Source of the DNA: Ardenticatenaceae bacterium
GTDB lineage: Bacteria; Chloroflexota; Anaerolineae; Promineifilales; Promineifilaceae
Length of the DNA: 64,000 bases
Direction: 5' to 3'
Assembly (NCBI GenBank): GCA_020634455.1
Contig: JACKBQ010000001.1
Coordinates: 1,364,001 to 1,428,000 of the forward strand
Positions 9,221 through 19,586 of this stretch are shown in pieces (position 1 is the stretch's first letter; every line of letters starts with the position of its first letter). The notes under the pieces were generated by a model. It had not been told where the DNA came from and ran no database searches. It saw only the letters and a list, made by a program, of their open reading frames with translations. A program made the position numbers and the translations under genes.

Positions 9221-9700
9221 TCACGATTGATACTCCGGGTGGTTGGCAATGAACTTGTCCAGACCCGCAACGGCCGTTTCCCTAACCCTCTTCTGCATCA
9301 TCGGCGTCCAGCCCACCAGCGTGCCCGGTAACCCCAGGGCCATTCGCATCCAACGGTAAAAGTTAAATGTGTCGGCGTGGCGGATGATACGGCCGTCTCC
9401 AAACTCAAAACGCGCATCAATCACATTATGCACCTTGCGCCCCGTCGAAAACGTGTAAATCGCCTCCCAATGCGCTTCGCCGCTGTTCTGCGTCGCCAGC
9501 ACATCGCGGAACGTCACCTGCAAATCTTTGCCCCGCTCGCACAGCATATGCCACATCGCCATCGCCCGCGGGCCGTGCAAATCGCCAAAGGCCGGGTCAG
9601 AAAAATGCACCTCTGGATGATAGCAAACAATCATGCCCGCATGATCCCGCTGCTGAAAAGCGGTGTAAAAGTTACGAATAAGCTGCTGATTTTCCTGCAT
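9221..9700 (-). CDS. SnoaL-like / NTF2-fold protein
   Basis: A protein of 159 residues with the cone-shaped NTF2-fold pattern: an N-terminal helix (NQQLIRNFYTAFQQRDHAGM), a short strand with YHPEVHFSDPAFGDLHGP, then paired strands ending in DARFEFGDGRIIRHADTFNFYRW. Family members include SnoaL cyclases, ketosteroid-isomerase-like enzymes and proteins without known activity; no catalytic Asp/His pair can be assigned securely. Start taken at ATG 9698-9700 because AAAGGGAAACAG precedes it; an ATG eight codons upstream is possible. It sits inside the formate dehydrogenase cluster without an obvious mechanistic link. Confidence 0.75.
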   Translation of the reverse strand: MQENQQLIRNFYTAFQQRDHAGMIVCYHPEVHFSDPAFGDLHGPRAMAMWHMLCERGKDLQVTFRDVLATQNSGEAHWEAIYTFSTGRKVHNVIDARFEFGDGRIIRHADTFNFYRWMRMALGLPGTLVGWTPMMQKRVRETAVAGLDKFIANHPEYQS

Positions 9701-9744
9701 CTGTTTCCCTTTACCCGCACTCATTCCGGTTTACTTTTCACTTT

Positions 9745-10443
9745 TCACTTCTTACTTTTCTTCCCCCGCCCACCCCGTGTTTGTTGGAAAATTGAATCTG
9801 GGTCCACACCCTGCTCCAGCAGCGCCTGCCGCTTCGGCTTTAACGCCCCGGTGGGACAAACGCCCACGCACTGCCCACAAAAGACACAGGTGGTATCCAT
9901 CATGCCATTGCCGTTAAAGGTGCCAATTTGCGTATCGTACCCCCGCCCATCAAAGCTGAGGGCAAAGGCAAATTGGGCATCTTCGGCGCAAACCTGCACG
10001 CAGCGCCAGCAGTTGATGCACTGATTATAATCCCGCAGGTAAAAAGGATTGTCATCATAAACCGGCGCGGTGCGCGGCTCGGCATCTTCAAAACGCAGCG
10101 GATCCGCATCGTAACTGTCCAGCAAATCTAGAATGTGGGGCGATTCGTCCAGGTTCACCGTGGCGGCCAGCATTTCCAGAATGGTGCGCCGCCCACGCTG
10201 CACATTTTCCGAATTGGTGACAATTTCCATGCCGTCGGCGCAGGCGGTGACGCAAGCGGCCAGCTGCACCCGCTGCCCGGCCTCCACCGAGCAAATGCGG
10301 CACAGCCCGTTCGCCGTCAGGTGCGGATGGTAGCAAATGACCGGAATTTCAATCCCAGCTTGCGCCGCAGCGTCCAAAATCGTTGTGCCTTTGGCCACGG
10401 TCACTTCCCGGCGATCAATTGTCAGCGTTACGGTGTCACTCAT
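9745..10443 (-). CDS. NuoG-N/HoxU-type iron-sulfur protein of the formate dehydrogenase cluster
   Basis: Electron-transfer protein of 232 residues built like the N-terminus of NuoG or HoxU. It has a plant-type [2Fe-2S] domain (CYHPHLTANGLCRICSVEAG, later Cys in LAACVTAC), then the region that in NuoG binds the His-Cys3 cluster, which here is weak, and two [4Fe-4S] ferredoxin motifs (CINCWRCVQVC and CVFCGQCVGVCPTG). The tail is basic (GGRGKKSKK). It could carry electrons between the NuoE/F modules and the second, Cys-type formate dehydrogenase subunit, which lacks its own NuoG-like extension. GGAGTAAGGT precedes ATG 10443. Confidence 0.85.
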   Translation of the reverse strand: MSDTVTLTIDRREVTVAKGTTILDAAAQAGIEIPVICYHPHLTANGLCRICSVEAGQRVQLAACVTACADGMEIVTNSENVQRGRRTILEMLAATVNLDESPHILDLLDSYDADPLRFEDAEPRTAPVYDDNPFYLRDYNQCINCWRCVQVCAEDAQFAFALSFDGRGYDTQIGTFNGNGMMDTTCVFCGQCVGVCPTGALKPKRQALLEQGVDPDSIFQQTRGGRGKKSKK

Positions 10444-10485
10444 ACCTTACTCCAGGAGTTATACGTTTGTTGAATCGGTTAGATT

Positions 10486-10521
10486 TGTGTGCGGGTCAGC
10501 TTCCAAACTAACCCGCACACA
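10486..10521 (-). terminator. Hairpin between fdhA and the next gene
   Basis: TGTGTGCGGGT.AG pairs with CT.ACCCGCACACA across an eight-base loop, giving a GC-rich stem of about 13 pairs. No strong T-run follows on the minus strand, so it may reduce rather than stop read-through. A short GTTCCACGC-AGAGCG repeat (10533-10558) lies beside it and recurs at 53598-53620. Confidence 0.55.
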
Positions 10522-10559
10522 CTTTTCCTCCCGTTCCACGCAGAGCGTAGGAACGAGGA

Positions 10560-13426
10560 TTAGGCGGCGGCGCGTTTTTGCAACAGCTTGGCCCGCGGAT
10601 TTTCGATGCGTACGGCCGTTACCTTATATTCAGGTATCTTGGCCACCGGATCAAGCGCAAAATCCTGCGTCAGCATGTTGGCTGGGGCTTCGCGCCAGTG
10701 AAACGCCAGGAAAATCGTCCCCGGCGGCACATCCTTGCTGATTTGCGCCTTGGTGCGGATTTCCCCGCGACGGCTCTTAATCACCACCGCCTGATTATCT
10801 TCCAGCTGAATCGCCGCCGCGTCCACCGCGTTGATTTCCACGTAGCCGCGCGGTTCCACCCAATCCAGCGGAACGCTACGCCGCGTCTGTGTGCCGGTGT
10901 GGTAATGATACAACACCCGCCCCGTCGTGAGAATCAGCGGATATTCTTCGTCCGCCTGCTCGGCCGGGTCCCTGGCTTCTACCGGATGGAACTTGCCCCG
11001 CCCGCGTGAAAAGCCCTGCGTGTGCAAAATCGGCGTACCGGGATGCTCCGGCGTGGGGCAGGGCCATTGCAGGCCAAATTCCTTTAGCCGCTCATACTTC
11101 ATACCCGCGTAAATCGGCGTCACCTGGGTCAGTTCGTCGAAAATTTCGGCCGTGTTTTTATACTGCCAGTAATCCGCCACGCCCCGGTCAATGCCCATCG
11201 CTGCGTCAAAGTGCGCCCCGATTTCGGCCGTAATCTTCCAGTCGGGCCACGCCTGGCCGGGCGATTTGAGCACCGGTTGCAGCAGCTGCACGCGCCGCTC
11301 CGTGTTGGTAAAGGTGCCATCTTTTTCCAACGAAGACTTCGCTGGCAACAGCAGGTGGGCCAGCTGCCCCGTTTCGTTGAGGAAGATGTCTTGCACCACC
11401 AAAAAGTCCAGCTTGCGGATGGCCGCCTCCACGTGCGTCGTGTTCGGGTCAGACATCATCGGGTTTTCGCCCATGACATACATGGCATGGATTTGGCCGT
11501 CATGCACGGCGCGCATCGCTTCCACGATGGTCAGCCCCACTTCGCCCGGCAGCGATTCCACACCCCACGCCTCGGCAATTTTGGCCCGCTTGGCGTCGTC
11601 GGTGACCGCCTGGTAACCGGGATACACGTCCACCAAACAGCCCAGGTCGCACGCGCCCTGCACGTTGGCCTGGCCGCGCAATGGGTTCACGCCGGTAGAT
11701 GGTTTGCCCACCTGCCCACACAGCATCGCCAGATTGGCCAGCGTCTCCACCATGTCGGTGCCGTTGCTGCGCTGGGTGATGCCCATCGCGTAAAAGATGC
11801 CGCTGTGGCCGCGTGGCGAGTTGTGGACGGAACGGCCGTTTACCCGTTCCCCCAGCGCATACGCCCGCGCCGCCTTCTCAATGAGCTCCACCGGCACGCC
11901 AGATTTCAACGAGGCCATCTCTGGCGTGTACGCCCTCACCACCTCGCGAAATTCGTCGTACCCTTCCGTGCGGGCGGCGATAAATTCTTCGTCCGCCCAT
12001 CCTTCACGGATGATGATGTGCATAATTGCCAGGAAGATGTAAATGTCCGACCCCGGCTTGATTTGCAAAAACAGCGTGGCGTGATCCACCAGCGGCACGC
12101 GCCGGGGGTCTACGATAATCACATTTGCGCCACGCCGGGCCGCGCGCACCACTTCGTAACTGATGACTGGGTGAGATTCGGCCGTATTTGAACCGGTAAT
12201 AAAAATACAATCCGCATCGCGAATTTCTGCGATTGAATTGGTCATTGCCCCACTGCCGAAGGCCTTCACGAGGCCTGATACGGTTGAGCTGTGTCAGAGA
12301 CGGGCGCAGTGGTCCAGGTTGTTGGTCCCAAGCGCCGCCCTCATGAATTTTTGGAAGATGTAATTATCTTCGTTGGTGCACCGCGCGGAGGAGAGGCCCA
12401 TGAAGGCATCCGGGCCATGTTCTTTGGCGGTTTCGGCAAACTTTTGGCCCACCAGATTCAGCGCCGTGTCCCAGTCAATCGGCACAAAATTATCGCTCAC
12501 GTCGGGTTTGCGCACCGCCAGCGGCGATTTTTCCGGCAGCTCCCACGGCTCGTCGGTGAGGCCCATTTCGTAGGCCAAATCGCGGCGCAGCATCGGGCTA
12601 GTCAGCCGGTCTTTGTGCGAGGCAAAATCCCAGCCAAAACGACCCTTGGTACACAACGTTTCGCCATTCACCGAGGGCCCAGGCGCGCCTTCGGCATACA
12701 AAATCTCGCCTTTTTTCTGAGCATAGCTGATCTGGCAGCCGACGCCGCAGTAGCCGCAGGTTGTCTTGGTGCGCTTGAGTTCCCATTCACGTCCCTTGCC
12801 CAAACGCGCCACCGGCAACAAAGCGGCCGTTGGGCAAACCTGGACGCAGGTGCCGCAAAAAACGCAGGAAGAATCAATCATCGGGCCGTCAAACGGGGTA
12901 GCCACGTGGCTGGTAAAGCCGCGCCCCACCACCTCAATGGCATTGGCCCCAATCACTTCGCGGCAGACGCGCTCGCAACGGCCGCATAAAATGCAGTACT
13001 GGTGGTCGCGAATGAAAAATGGATTGTCGTCCTGGTAGAGGGTGCGCCCTAGCTCAAATTCATGGCTGGTTTCGGTGACACCGTGCTCGTAAGCGTATTT
13101 TTGCAGCTGGCAGGAACCCGCCTTGTCGCAGGTCACGCAGTCCAGCGGATGCTCGGCCACAAAGAGATCAATCACATCGCGGCGCAGGTCAAACAGCGGC
13201 TCGCTTTGGGTGCGGATTTGCATACCTTCTTCGCACAGCAGGCCACAGCTGGCCACCGGCGCGGGCCAATCGTTCACCTCCACCATGCACAAACGGCAGC
13301 CGCCGGACACCGACAGCTCGGGATGGTAACAGAGGTGCGGCACGTCAATGCCGTTGGCGTGGGCCGCCTCGATGACCGTGGTGCCTTCGGGCACCGAAAT
13401 CGGTTTGCCATCAATGGTTAGCGTAA

Positions 13427-13430
<4 letters not shown>
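10560..13430 (-). CDS. fdhA: Selenocysteine formate dehydrogenase alpha subunit with NuoG-like N-terminus
   Basis: One gene of 957 codons interrupted by a single in-frame TGA at 12294-12296. The first 378 residues carry a [2Fe-2S] domain (CYHPELSVSGGCRLC), the His-Cys3 motif (HPLDCVTCDKAGSC), two [4Fe-4S] motifs (CILCGRCERVC, CVFCGTCVQVCPTA) and the FDH [4Fe-4S] motif CGYCGVGCQ. The reading then runs DHCARL-UGA-HSSTVSGL and continues without a break through the molybdopterin domains to residue 956. The neighbouring Cys paralogue reads DHCARL-C-HAGSVTGL, so the UGA falls exactly on the catalytic residue. UGA is therefore read as selenocysteine 379. The role is CO2/formate interconversion with NAD(H)-linked diaphorase partners. 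A stop-codon mutation is the alternative but would be a striking coincidence. ATG 13430 overlaps the nuoF-like stop by four bases. Confidence 0.88.
12252..12296 (-). promoter_or_regulatory. Candidate bacterial SECIS element after the UGA of fdhA
   Basis: Counting from the U of UGA, bases 21-26 (AGGCCU) pair with bases 32-37 (AGGCCU) around the loop CGUGA at 27-31. The distance and a G among the first two loop bases fit known bacterial SECIS rules. The lower stem is not clear by eye. SelB would bind here to deliver selenocysteyl-tRNA. Confidence 0.55.
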
Positions 13431-15108
<1,678 letters not shown>

Positions 15109-15112
<4 letters not shown>

Positions 15113-15630
15113 GCCACACGCTCCTGTTGCTCGGTTAAATCTTTGGTGCGGCCGACCATTTCGCGGACGTGGCGCACCATGCCGTCGGGCGTTTCTTTAG
15201 CGCGCACCTTGCCATCCAGCACGGCCACCGGGGCCAGGCCACAGCTGCCCAAACAGCGGGCGGTGGTCAGGCTAAACAGGCCATCGGCGGTGGTTTGGCC
15301 CAACTCTACGCCCATCTCGGCACAAACGCGCTCGATGATGGCGTTGGCCCCTTTGACGTGGCAGGCGGTGCCGGTGCAGACGATGGCGTTATGCTCACCC
15401 AGCGGCTCGAAGGTGAACATGTGGTAGAACGTCGCCACGCCGTAGACGCGGATTAGCGGCAATTTGAGCTGCTCGGCAATGTAGATGAGGAGGTCTTGGG
15501 ACAAATAGCCGAAGGTCTCCTGAGCAGTATTGAGCACCTCAAGCAAAGCATCTTTTTCATACTTGAAGCGCTTCATGGTGCGGTCAATGGCGGCGTAGCG
15601 CTCATCGCCGCTAGGGTGAGATGTTGTCAT
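15109..15630 (-). CDS. NuoE-type [2Fe-2S] subunit
   Basis: Thioredoxin-fold [2Fe-2S] protein of 173 residues, close to the usual NuoE length. The helical N-terminus is followed by VYGVATFYHMFTFEPLG, then cluster ligands in CTGTACHVKG (about 97-106) and CLGSCGLAP (about 137-145). It accepts electrons from the NuoF flavin. Start chosen at ATG 15628-15630, which follows AAGGAATTGTCAC and begins the family-like sequence; a longer open frame upstream runs back into the preceding gene and is not family-like. It is four-base overlapped with the NuoF gene. Confidence 0.9.
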
Positions 15631-15648
15631 GTGACAATTCCTTTTTCC

Positions 15649-15662
15649 GGGGCTGAAGCCCC
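15649..15662. repeat. Short GGGGCTGAAGCCCC palindrome
   Basis: A perfect 14-base palindrome-like hairpin between the NuoE-F fusion gene and the NuoE gene. Its wording (CTGGGGCTTCAGCCCCGG) is a widespread intergenic element type. It leaves only a short leader before the NuoE ribosome binding site. Confidence 0.55.
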
Positions 15663-15665
15663 AGG

Positions 15666-17402
15666 CTATACGACCAATTCCGGCCACAGCTCGATGGCGC
15701 TGACAATGGCGGAAGCGGCCGTTTGGCCCAGGCCACATAGCGAGGTTTGGGTCATGGTGAAGCCGACATCAAGCAAAATTTGCTTGTCGCTCTCCTGAGG
15801 GCCACCGTTGTGATGAATGCGGTCCAAAATTTCTAGCTGCCGCTGGGTGCCAATCTGGCAGGGGAAACATTTGCCGCAGCTTTCGTGAGCGAAGAAGTGG
15901 GCCAGTTCGTACAGATGTTGGCGCAGATCGGCCGTTTCATCAAACACCATAATGACGCCGGAGCCGAGCGGAATGTTGGCCGCACGGGCGTCTTCGTAGG
16001 TGAGCGGCGTGTCCAGCTTGTCTGGCCCGATGAAGCGGCCTGCGGCTCCGCCCATCAGCACCGCCTTCACTTTTTTGCCGTGCGGCACGCCGCCGGCCAG
16101 ACCAATCATGTTGCGAATAGTGAGGCCGAAGGGCACTTCGTACAGGCCAGGGTCGGCCACATCGCCGCTGACGCAAAATAGCTTGGTGCCGGGTGACTTC
16201 TCGGAGCCAATCATGTTCCACGACGCTTCACCGATGTTGAGCGCCGCCAGCATGGCTACCAGGGTTTCGACGTTGTTTACGGCCGTTGGCTGGCCAAACA
16301 GTCCGTGCGTGGTGGGAAAGGGCGGCTTGATGCGCGGAAAGCCACGTTTGCCTTCGATGGCTTCAAACAACGCCGTCTCCTCGCCGCAAATGTACGCCCC
16401 CGCGCCTAGCCGGACGTTAACTGTAAAATTGAAACCGGGCTTGCCTAGAATATTTTTGCCCAAATAGCCTGCCTTCATCGCCTCGTCCACCGCATGGTGC
16501 AACCGGGCATGGGCACGCGGATATTCACCGCGCACAAATATCCAGCCATTTTCGGCACCCACGCCGTACGCAGCAATCGTCATCGCCTCGATGATGGAAA
16601 ACGGGTCTTCTTCCATGAGGCAGCGGTCTTTGAAGGTGCCCGGTTCGCTTTCGTCGGCATTGACAACGATATGTTTTTGGCGCGGGTCATCGGCTGCGCC
16701 ACGGGTGAAGAACCATTTGCGCCCCAGCGGGAACATCGCCCCACCACGCCCCAAAATGGCAAAGTTATCTACTGTTTGGATGAGTTCTTCCGGGGAGATG
16801 GCCAGCGCTTTGCGTAACCCTTTGTACCCGTCGTGGGCTTCGTAATCGGCCAAACTGGTGGGGTCTACCTTGCCAACGCGAGCCAGCTTGATGAAGGGAC
16901 CGCCGCGTGGTTTGGCCATCGGTTCGGGCAAAGCGCCCGCTAAAAAGGCAGGGACTTTTTCGGGTGTCAGGCTGCCAGCGGGTCGCTCGCCGTGCAGGGC
17001 ACAGGGGGCATGTTCGCAAATTCCCAAGCAGGGCACGGTTTCAAAGGTCAGACGGCCGTCTTCGCTTGTCTCGCCCGGTTCCATCCCAGTTGCCCGGCAG
17101 ATGGCCTGGATGACGGCGTGGCTCCCTTCTTTACTGCACGCCAAATCTTCACAAACGCGAATCACCTGGCGGGCGGTCGGTTCGTTATAAAACATGGAGT
17201 AAAACTCCACCACGCCGTGAATTTCTGCCAGAGGGACGCGTAAGGTTTTGCCAATGGCTTCCTGCACATCAGGGGGCAGCCAGCCGTAAATGTCCTGGGC
17301 CTGGTGTAGAAAAGGGAGAAGGGCTTCGCGGGAACGGCCGTTGTATCTTTCCAGCAGCGGGGTCAACAAAGCTAAATCAACAGATGGCGCAGCAAGACTC
17401 AC
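15666..17402 (-). CDS. NuoE-NuoF fusion diaphorase subunit
   Basis: A 578-residue protein with both parts of an NADH dehydrogenase module. The N-terminal 160 residues are NuoE-like (EIHGVVEFYSMFYNEPT, CEDLACSKEG, CLGICEHAPC). The rest is NuoF-like: NFAILGRGGAMFPLGRKW, NADESEPGTFKDR, GEETALFEAIEGKRGFPR, and C-terminal ESCGKCFPCQIGT plus SLCGLGQ. It is the first gene of the cluster. Together with the separate NuoE and NuoF downstream the complex would have two flavin/NAD sites, which is why bifurcation is considered in the findings. The start codon is GTG (17400-17402) after AAGGAGTGACCC. Confidence 0.9.
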   Translation of the reverse strand: MSLAAPSVDLALLTPLLERYNGRSREALLPFLHQAQDIYGWLPPDVQEAIGKTLRVPLAEIHGVVEFYSMFYNEPTARQVIRVCEDLACSKEGSHAVIQAICRATGMEPGETSEDGRLTFETVPCLGICEHAPCALHGERPAGSLTPEKVPAFLAGALPEPMAKPRGGPFIKLARVGKVDPTSLADYEAHDGYKGLRKALAISPEELIQTVDNFAILGRGGAMFPLGRKWFFTRGAADDPRQKHIVVNADESEPGTFKDRCLMEEDPFSIIEAMTIAAYGVGAENGWIFVRGEYPRAHARLHHAVDEAMKAGYLGKNILGKPGFNFTVNVRLGAGAYICGEETALFEAIEGKRGFPRIKPPFPTTHGLFGQPTAVNNVETLVAMLAALNIGEASWNMIGSEKSPGTKLFCVSGDVADPGLYEVPFGLTIRNMIGLAGGVPHGKKVKAVLMGGAAGRFIGPDKLDTPLTYEDARAANIPLGSGVIMVFDETADLRQHLYELAHFFAHESCGKCFPCQIGTQRQLEILDRIHHNGGPQESDKQILLDVGFTMTQTSLCGLGQTAASAIVSAIELWPELVV

Positions 17403-17552
17403 GGGTCACTCCTTGGGTCATTTTTAAACTGGTCGGCCTAAATTGCGGGCGTTCCGAACCAGTTCGCAATCGCTTTTTGCATCGGCCTGGGGTGGTTCCG
17501 TGGGGTGTGGGAAGTGGGAGTAATCCAGGGCCGATGAAGCTGAATCGGCTCC

Positions 17553-17581
17553 ATTGTAGCTGAGATATATCAGTTTACCAA
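17553..17581 (-). promoter_or_regulatory. Sigma70-type promoter of the formate dehydrogenase cluster
   Basis: On the minus strand TTGGTA (17576-17581) and TACAAT (17553-17558) are separated by exactly 17 bases. Transcription would start near 17546, leaving a leader of about 145 bases before the GTG at 17402. The leader holds a small hairpin (GCCGA...TCGGC) and an ATTGCG/CGCAAT pairing. The -35 overlaps the last codons of the formyltransferase gene. Confidence 0.55.
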
Positions 17582-18501
17582 TGGCGAGCTACGGCCGTTA
17601 ACACCCCAGGAGAAAACTGTATCTGCACAACATCATTGTGCCGATGAATGGGTTCTGGCAACTGGCCTGCCTCTGAAAATGCAACGGCCGTTTCCAGCCA
17701 AACCTTGCGCCCATCAAACTGAATGGGATACGGCCGTTCCCAATTGCCCGTCCCTCGCATAAAGTTGTAGGCATGTTGGGCCGACCAGTTGGTATCCAAA
17801 GCAAAATCAGCCTCGCGCGGCCACGGATTGCTGGTAACGCCAGGCGGTTGCGCCTGGCGGGGCAGCGTGCCAGCGTCTGCTTTTTGGACAGCTTCTACCA
17901 ACAGCTCTGCACCAATTTGGGCCAGGGTAGTTTCCAGTTCGGTGTGGGTGATGCCGGTTGGGAGGGGAAACGGCCGTTGCAAAGCCACATCCCCCGTATC
18001 AAATTTTTCGTCCATGAAGTGAACCGTCACACCAGTTTGTGCTACGCCCGCCCGCAGCGCCCAAAACAGCGGTGCGGGGCCGCGAAAGCGAGGCAGCAGC
18101 GACGGATGCACGTTTAAGCAGCCCAAACGAGGTATTTGCAAAATTTCGGGCGGCAGCAGCTGCGGAAAGCAAGAAACACAAATCAGGTCTGGCTGCAAGG
18201 CGGCGAGAGCAGCAACAGTTTCAGGCGCGGCGAGTTGGCGCACGGCAAAGGCGGGAACGCTGTAGCTGGCCGCCAATGCCAGCGGTGAGGCTATCTGGCC
18301 CAATGTGGGCAAGTTGAGCGTGGACAGTTGGGGTCTAATCGGGGTGAGGGGCAAGGAGGAACGGCCGTTCCCCACCAACTCAAACGGCGGCACAATTTCG
18401 GCAGGCAATACCAATCCGCAAAGCTCCACTTCTGCCGCCTGCAGTGCTGCCAGCGGCCACCGGGTTAGCGTACCCAACATGCCAAAAAACAAAACACGCA
18501 A
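17575..18501 (-). CDS. Formyltransferase-family protein (methionyl-tRNA formyltransferase-like)
   Basis: A 308-residue protein with the N10-formyl-tetrahydrofolate-dependent transferase core: DLICVSCFPQLLPPEIL, CLNVHPSLLPRFRGPAP (conserved Asn, His and the SLLP loop) and GVTVHFMDEKFDTGDV with the catalytic Asp. The C-terminal region is short and divergent compared with Fmt, and the N-terminus has an insertion around residues 45-75. It may be a true Fmt, or a paralogue formylating another amine. It lies upstream of the formate dehydrogenase operon, and formyl-folate links both to one-carbon metabolism; the link is inference. Confidence 0.78.
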   Translation of the reverse strand: MRVLFFGMLGTLTRWPLAALQAAEVELCGLVLPAEIVPPFELVGNGRSSLPLTPIRPQLSTLNLPTLGQIASPLALAASYSVPAFAVRQLAAPETVAALAALQPDLICVSCFPQLLPPEILQIPRLGCLNVHPSLLPRFRGPAPLFWALRAGVAQTGVTVHFMDEKFDTGDVALQRPFPLPTGITHTELETTLAQIGAELLVEAVQKADAGTLPRQAQPPGVTSNPWPREADFALDTNWSAQHAYNFMRGTGNWERPYPIQFDGRKVWLETAVAFSEAGQLPEPIHRHNDVVQIQFSPGVLTAVARHW

Positions 18502-18532
18502 AAATTTACCTCCATTTCTTTTGTGCTATCCA

Positions 18533-18570
18533 TTGACCATATATGCATAATCTAATAAAATTATATGCAT
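18533..18570 (+). promoter_or_regulatory. vapBC promoter with palindromic operator
   Basis: TTGACC (18533-18538) and TAAAAT (18556-18561) are 17 bases apart, a strong sigma70 promoter. Overlapping it, ATGCATAAT (18543-18551) and ATTATATGCAT (18560-18570) form an inverted repeat, the expected binding site for an autorepressing antitoxin-toxin complex. GAGGAG lies shortly before the antitoxin ATG. Confidence 0.65.
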
Positions 18571-18611
18571 CATCATTTTTCTTGTTGTATCGTTTTTGAG
18601 GAGACAATTGC

Positions 18612-18809
18612 ATGAGAACAACGTTAGATTTACCCGAAGCATTGCTGGTTGAAGCAATGGAAATTACCCAGACAAAGACAAAAACCAGCGTCATTATACT
18701 TGCCTTGGAAGAATTGGTCAGAAAAGCCAAAATTTCTGAACTAAAGCAATATAAAGGTAAAATTGACCTAAATATTAATTTGGATGAACTTAGGAACCGT
18801 AACCCTTGA
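18612..18809 (+). CDS. vapB: VapB-type antitoxin
   Basis: A 65-residue protein. The first strand MRTTLDLPEALLVEAMEIT followed by a helix rich in Thr/Lys and SVIILALEELVRKAK is the ribbon-helix-helix pattern of VapB-like (DUF2191-type) antitoxins. The acidic/Asn-rich tail would wrap the toxin. The stop overlaps the toxin start by four bases. It is AT-rich compared with neighbours and free of ACGGCCGT, suggesting acquisition by transfer. Confidence 0.85.
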   Translation: MRTTLDLPEALLVEAMEITQTKTKTSVIILALEELVRKAKISELKQYKGKIDLNINLDELRNRNP

Positions 18810-19186
18810 CAGTCTTAGTGGATTCATCAGTTTGGATTGACTATTTTCGTGGTGGGGAAAATTCAGAACGTCTTAATTTTTTGATTGATGAGAATCAACT
18901 TGTAACAAATGATCTGATTCTGACGGAATTAGTTCCATTTTTACAAGTCCAAAACGAAATCAAGGTTATCAACCTTCTACTCGCAGTACAACGCATTCCT
19001 TTACAAATTGATTGGAGTGAAATTATCCTATATCAAGTACGATGTTTGAAAAGTGGTGTAAACGGTATAGGTATTCCAGATTTAATTATTGCCCAACAGT
19101 CTAAATTAAATAACCTGGAAGTTTATGCATTAGACAAGCATTTTCTATTGCTTAATCAGGTACTTGATCTTAGACTATTTGAATAG
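18806..19186 (+). CDS. vapC: VapC-type PIN-domain ribonuclease toxin
   Basis: PIN-domain protein of 126 residues. Acidic metal-binding residues are Asp in VLVDSSVWIDYF (about 6), Glu in LILTELVPF (about 46), Asp in GIPDLIIAQQ (about 93) and Asp in YALDKHF (about 111). PIN toxins cut specific RNAs such as tRNAs or rRNA and are neutralised by the cognate VapB encoded just upstream. All catalytic positions look intact, so the module is probably active. It starts with TTG at 18806 inside the antitoxin stop region. Confidence 0.88.
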   Translation: MTVLVDSSVWIDYFRGGENSERLNFLIDENQLVTNDLILTELVPFLQVQNEIKVINLLLAVQRIPLQIDWSEIILYQVRCLKSGVNGIGIPDLIIAQQSKLNNLEVYALDKHFLLLNQVLDLRLFE

Positions 19187-19213
19187 ATTACCAATTAAAT
19201 TTAAGGGGGCCAT

Positions 19214-19519
19214 ATGGCTCGTTACGAAAAAACCATCACTGTTGTGCATTGCGCCAAGCTTAACCGAGAGTTGGAGGCAATGCCGCGACGGCCGTTTCCC
19301 GGCCAGCTCGGTGAGCGCATCTACAACGAAATTTCCGCGCAAGGGTGGGAGATGTGGCAGCAGCAATCCACTATTCTCATCAACCATTATGGCCTCAACC
19401 TGGCCGATCCCCGCGCCAACGACTTCTTAATGGAGCAAATGGACGAGTTCTTCTTCGGCGCTGGTGCCCAAATGCCAGAAGATTGGACCCCGCCAGCAGC
19501 GGCACCACGGAAGAAGTAA
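19214..19519 (+). CDS. yggX: YggX-like Fe(II)-trafficking/oxidative-damage protection protein
   Basis: Small protein of 101 residues with the YggX signature: VVHCAKLNRELEAMPRRPFPG at the N-terminus containing the conserved Cys, GERIYNEISAQGWEMWQQQSTILINHY, and ADPRANDFLMEQMDEFFFG. The family protects iron-sulfur proteins from oxidative damage, which would suit a chromosome carrying many iron-sulfur subunits nearby. AAGGGGGCC precedes the ATG. A palindrome ACGGCCGT encodes part of the RRPFPG stretch. Confidence 0.85.
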   Translation: MARYEKTITVVHCAKLNRELEAMPRRPFPGQLGERIYNEISAQGWEMWQQQSTILINHYGLNLADPRANDFLMEQMDEFFFGAGAQMPEDWTPPAAAPRKK

Positions 19520-19586
19520 TCGGCAATCAGTTATCCGTAATTCGGTAATCGGTGACCAACCACCGATTACCGTTCACTGTTCACCG
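19519..19586. repeat. ATCGGTAAT-family intergenic repeat
   Basis: Alternating GTAATCGG / CCGATTAC words form an imperfect palindrome (GGTAATCGGTGACC...CACCGATTACCG). Related copies lie at 33803-33892, 49602-49679 and 53500-53535. It separates the convergent yggX and ATP-grasp genes. Confidence 0.6.

Noticed and set aside
12269..12294. Separate start of the rear part of fdhA at GTG 12269
   Set aside because: It would cut the conserved HSSTVSGL segment after the catalytic residue and has no ribosome binding site.
17403..17560. Molybdenum-cofactor riboswitch in the formate cluster leader
   Set aside because: Hairpins exist but the conserved Moco-motif bases cannot be aligned by eye.
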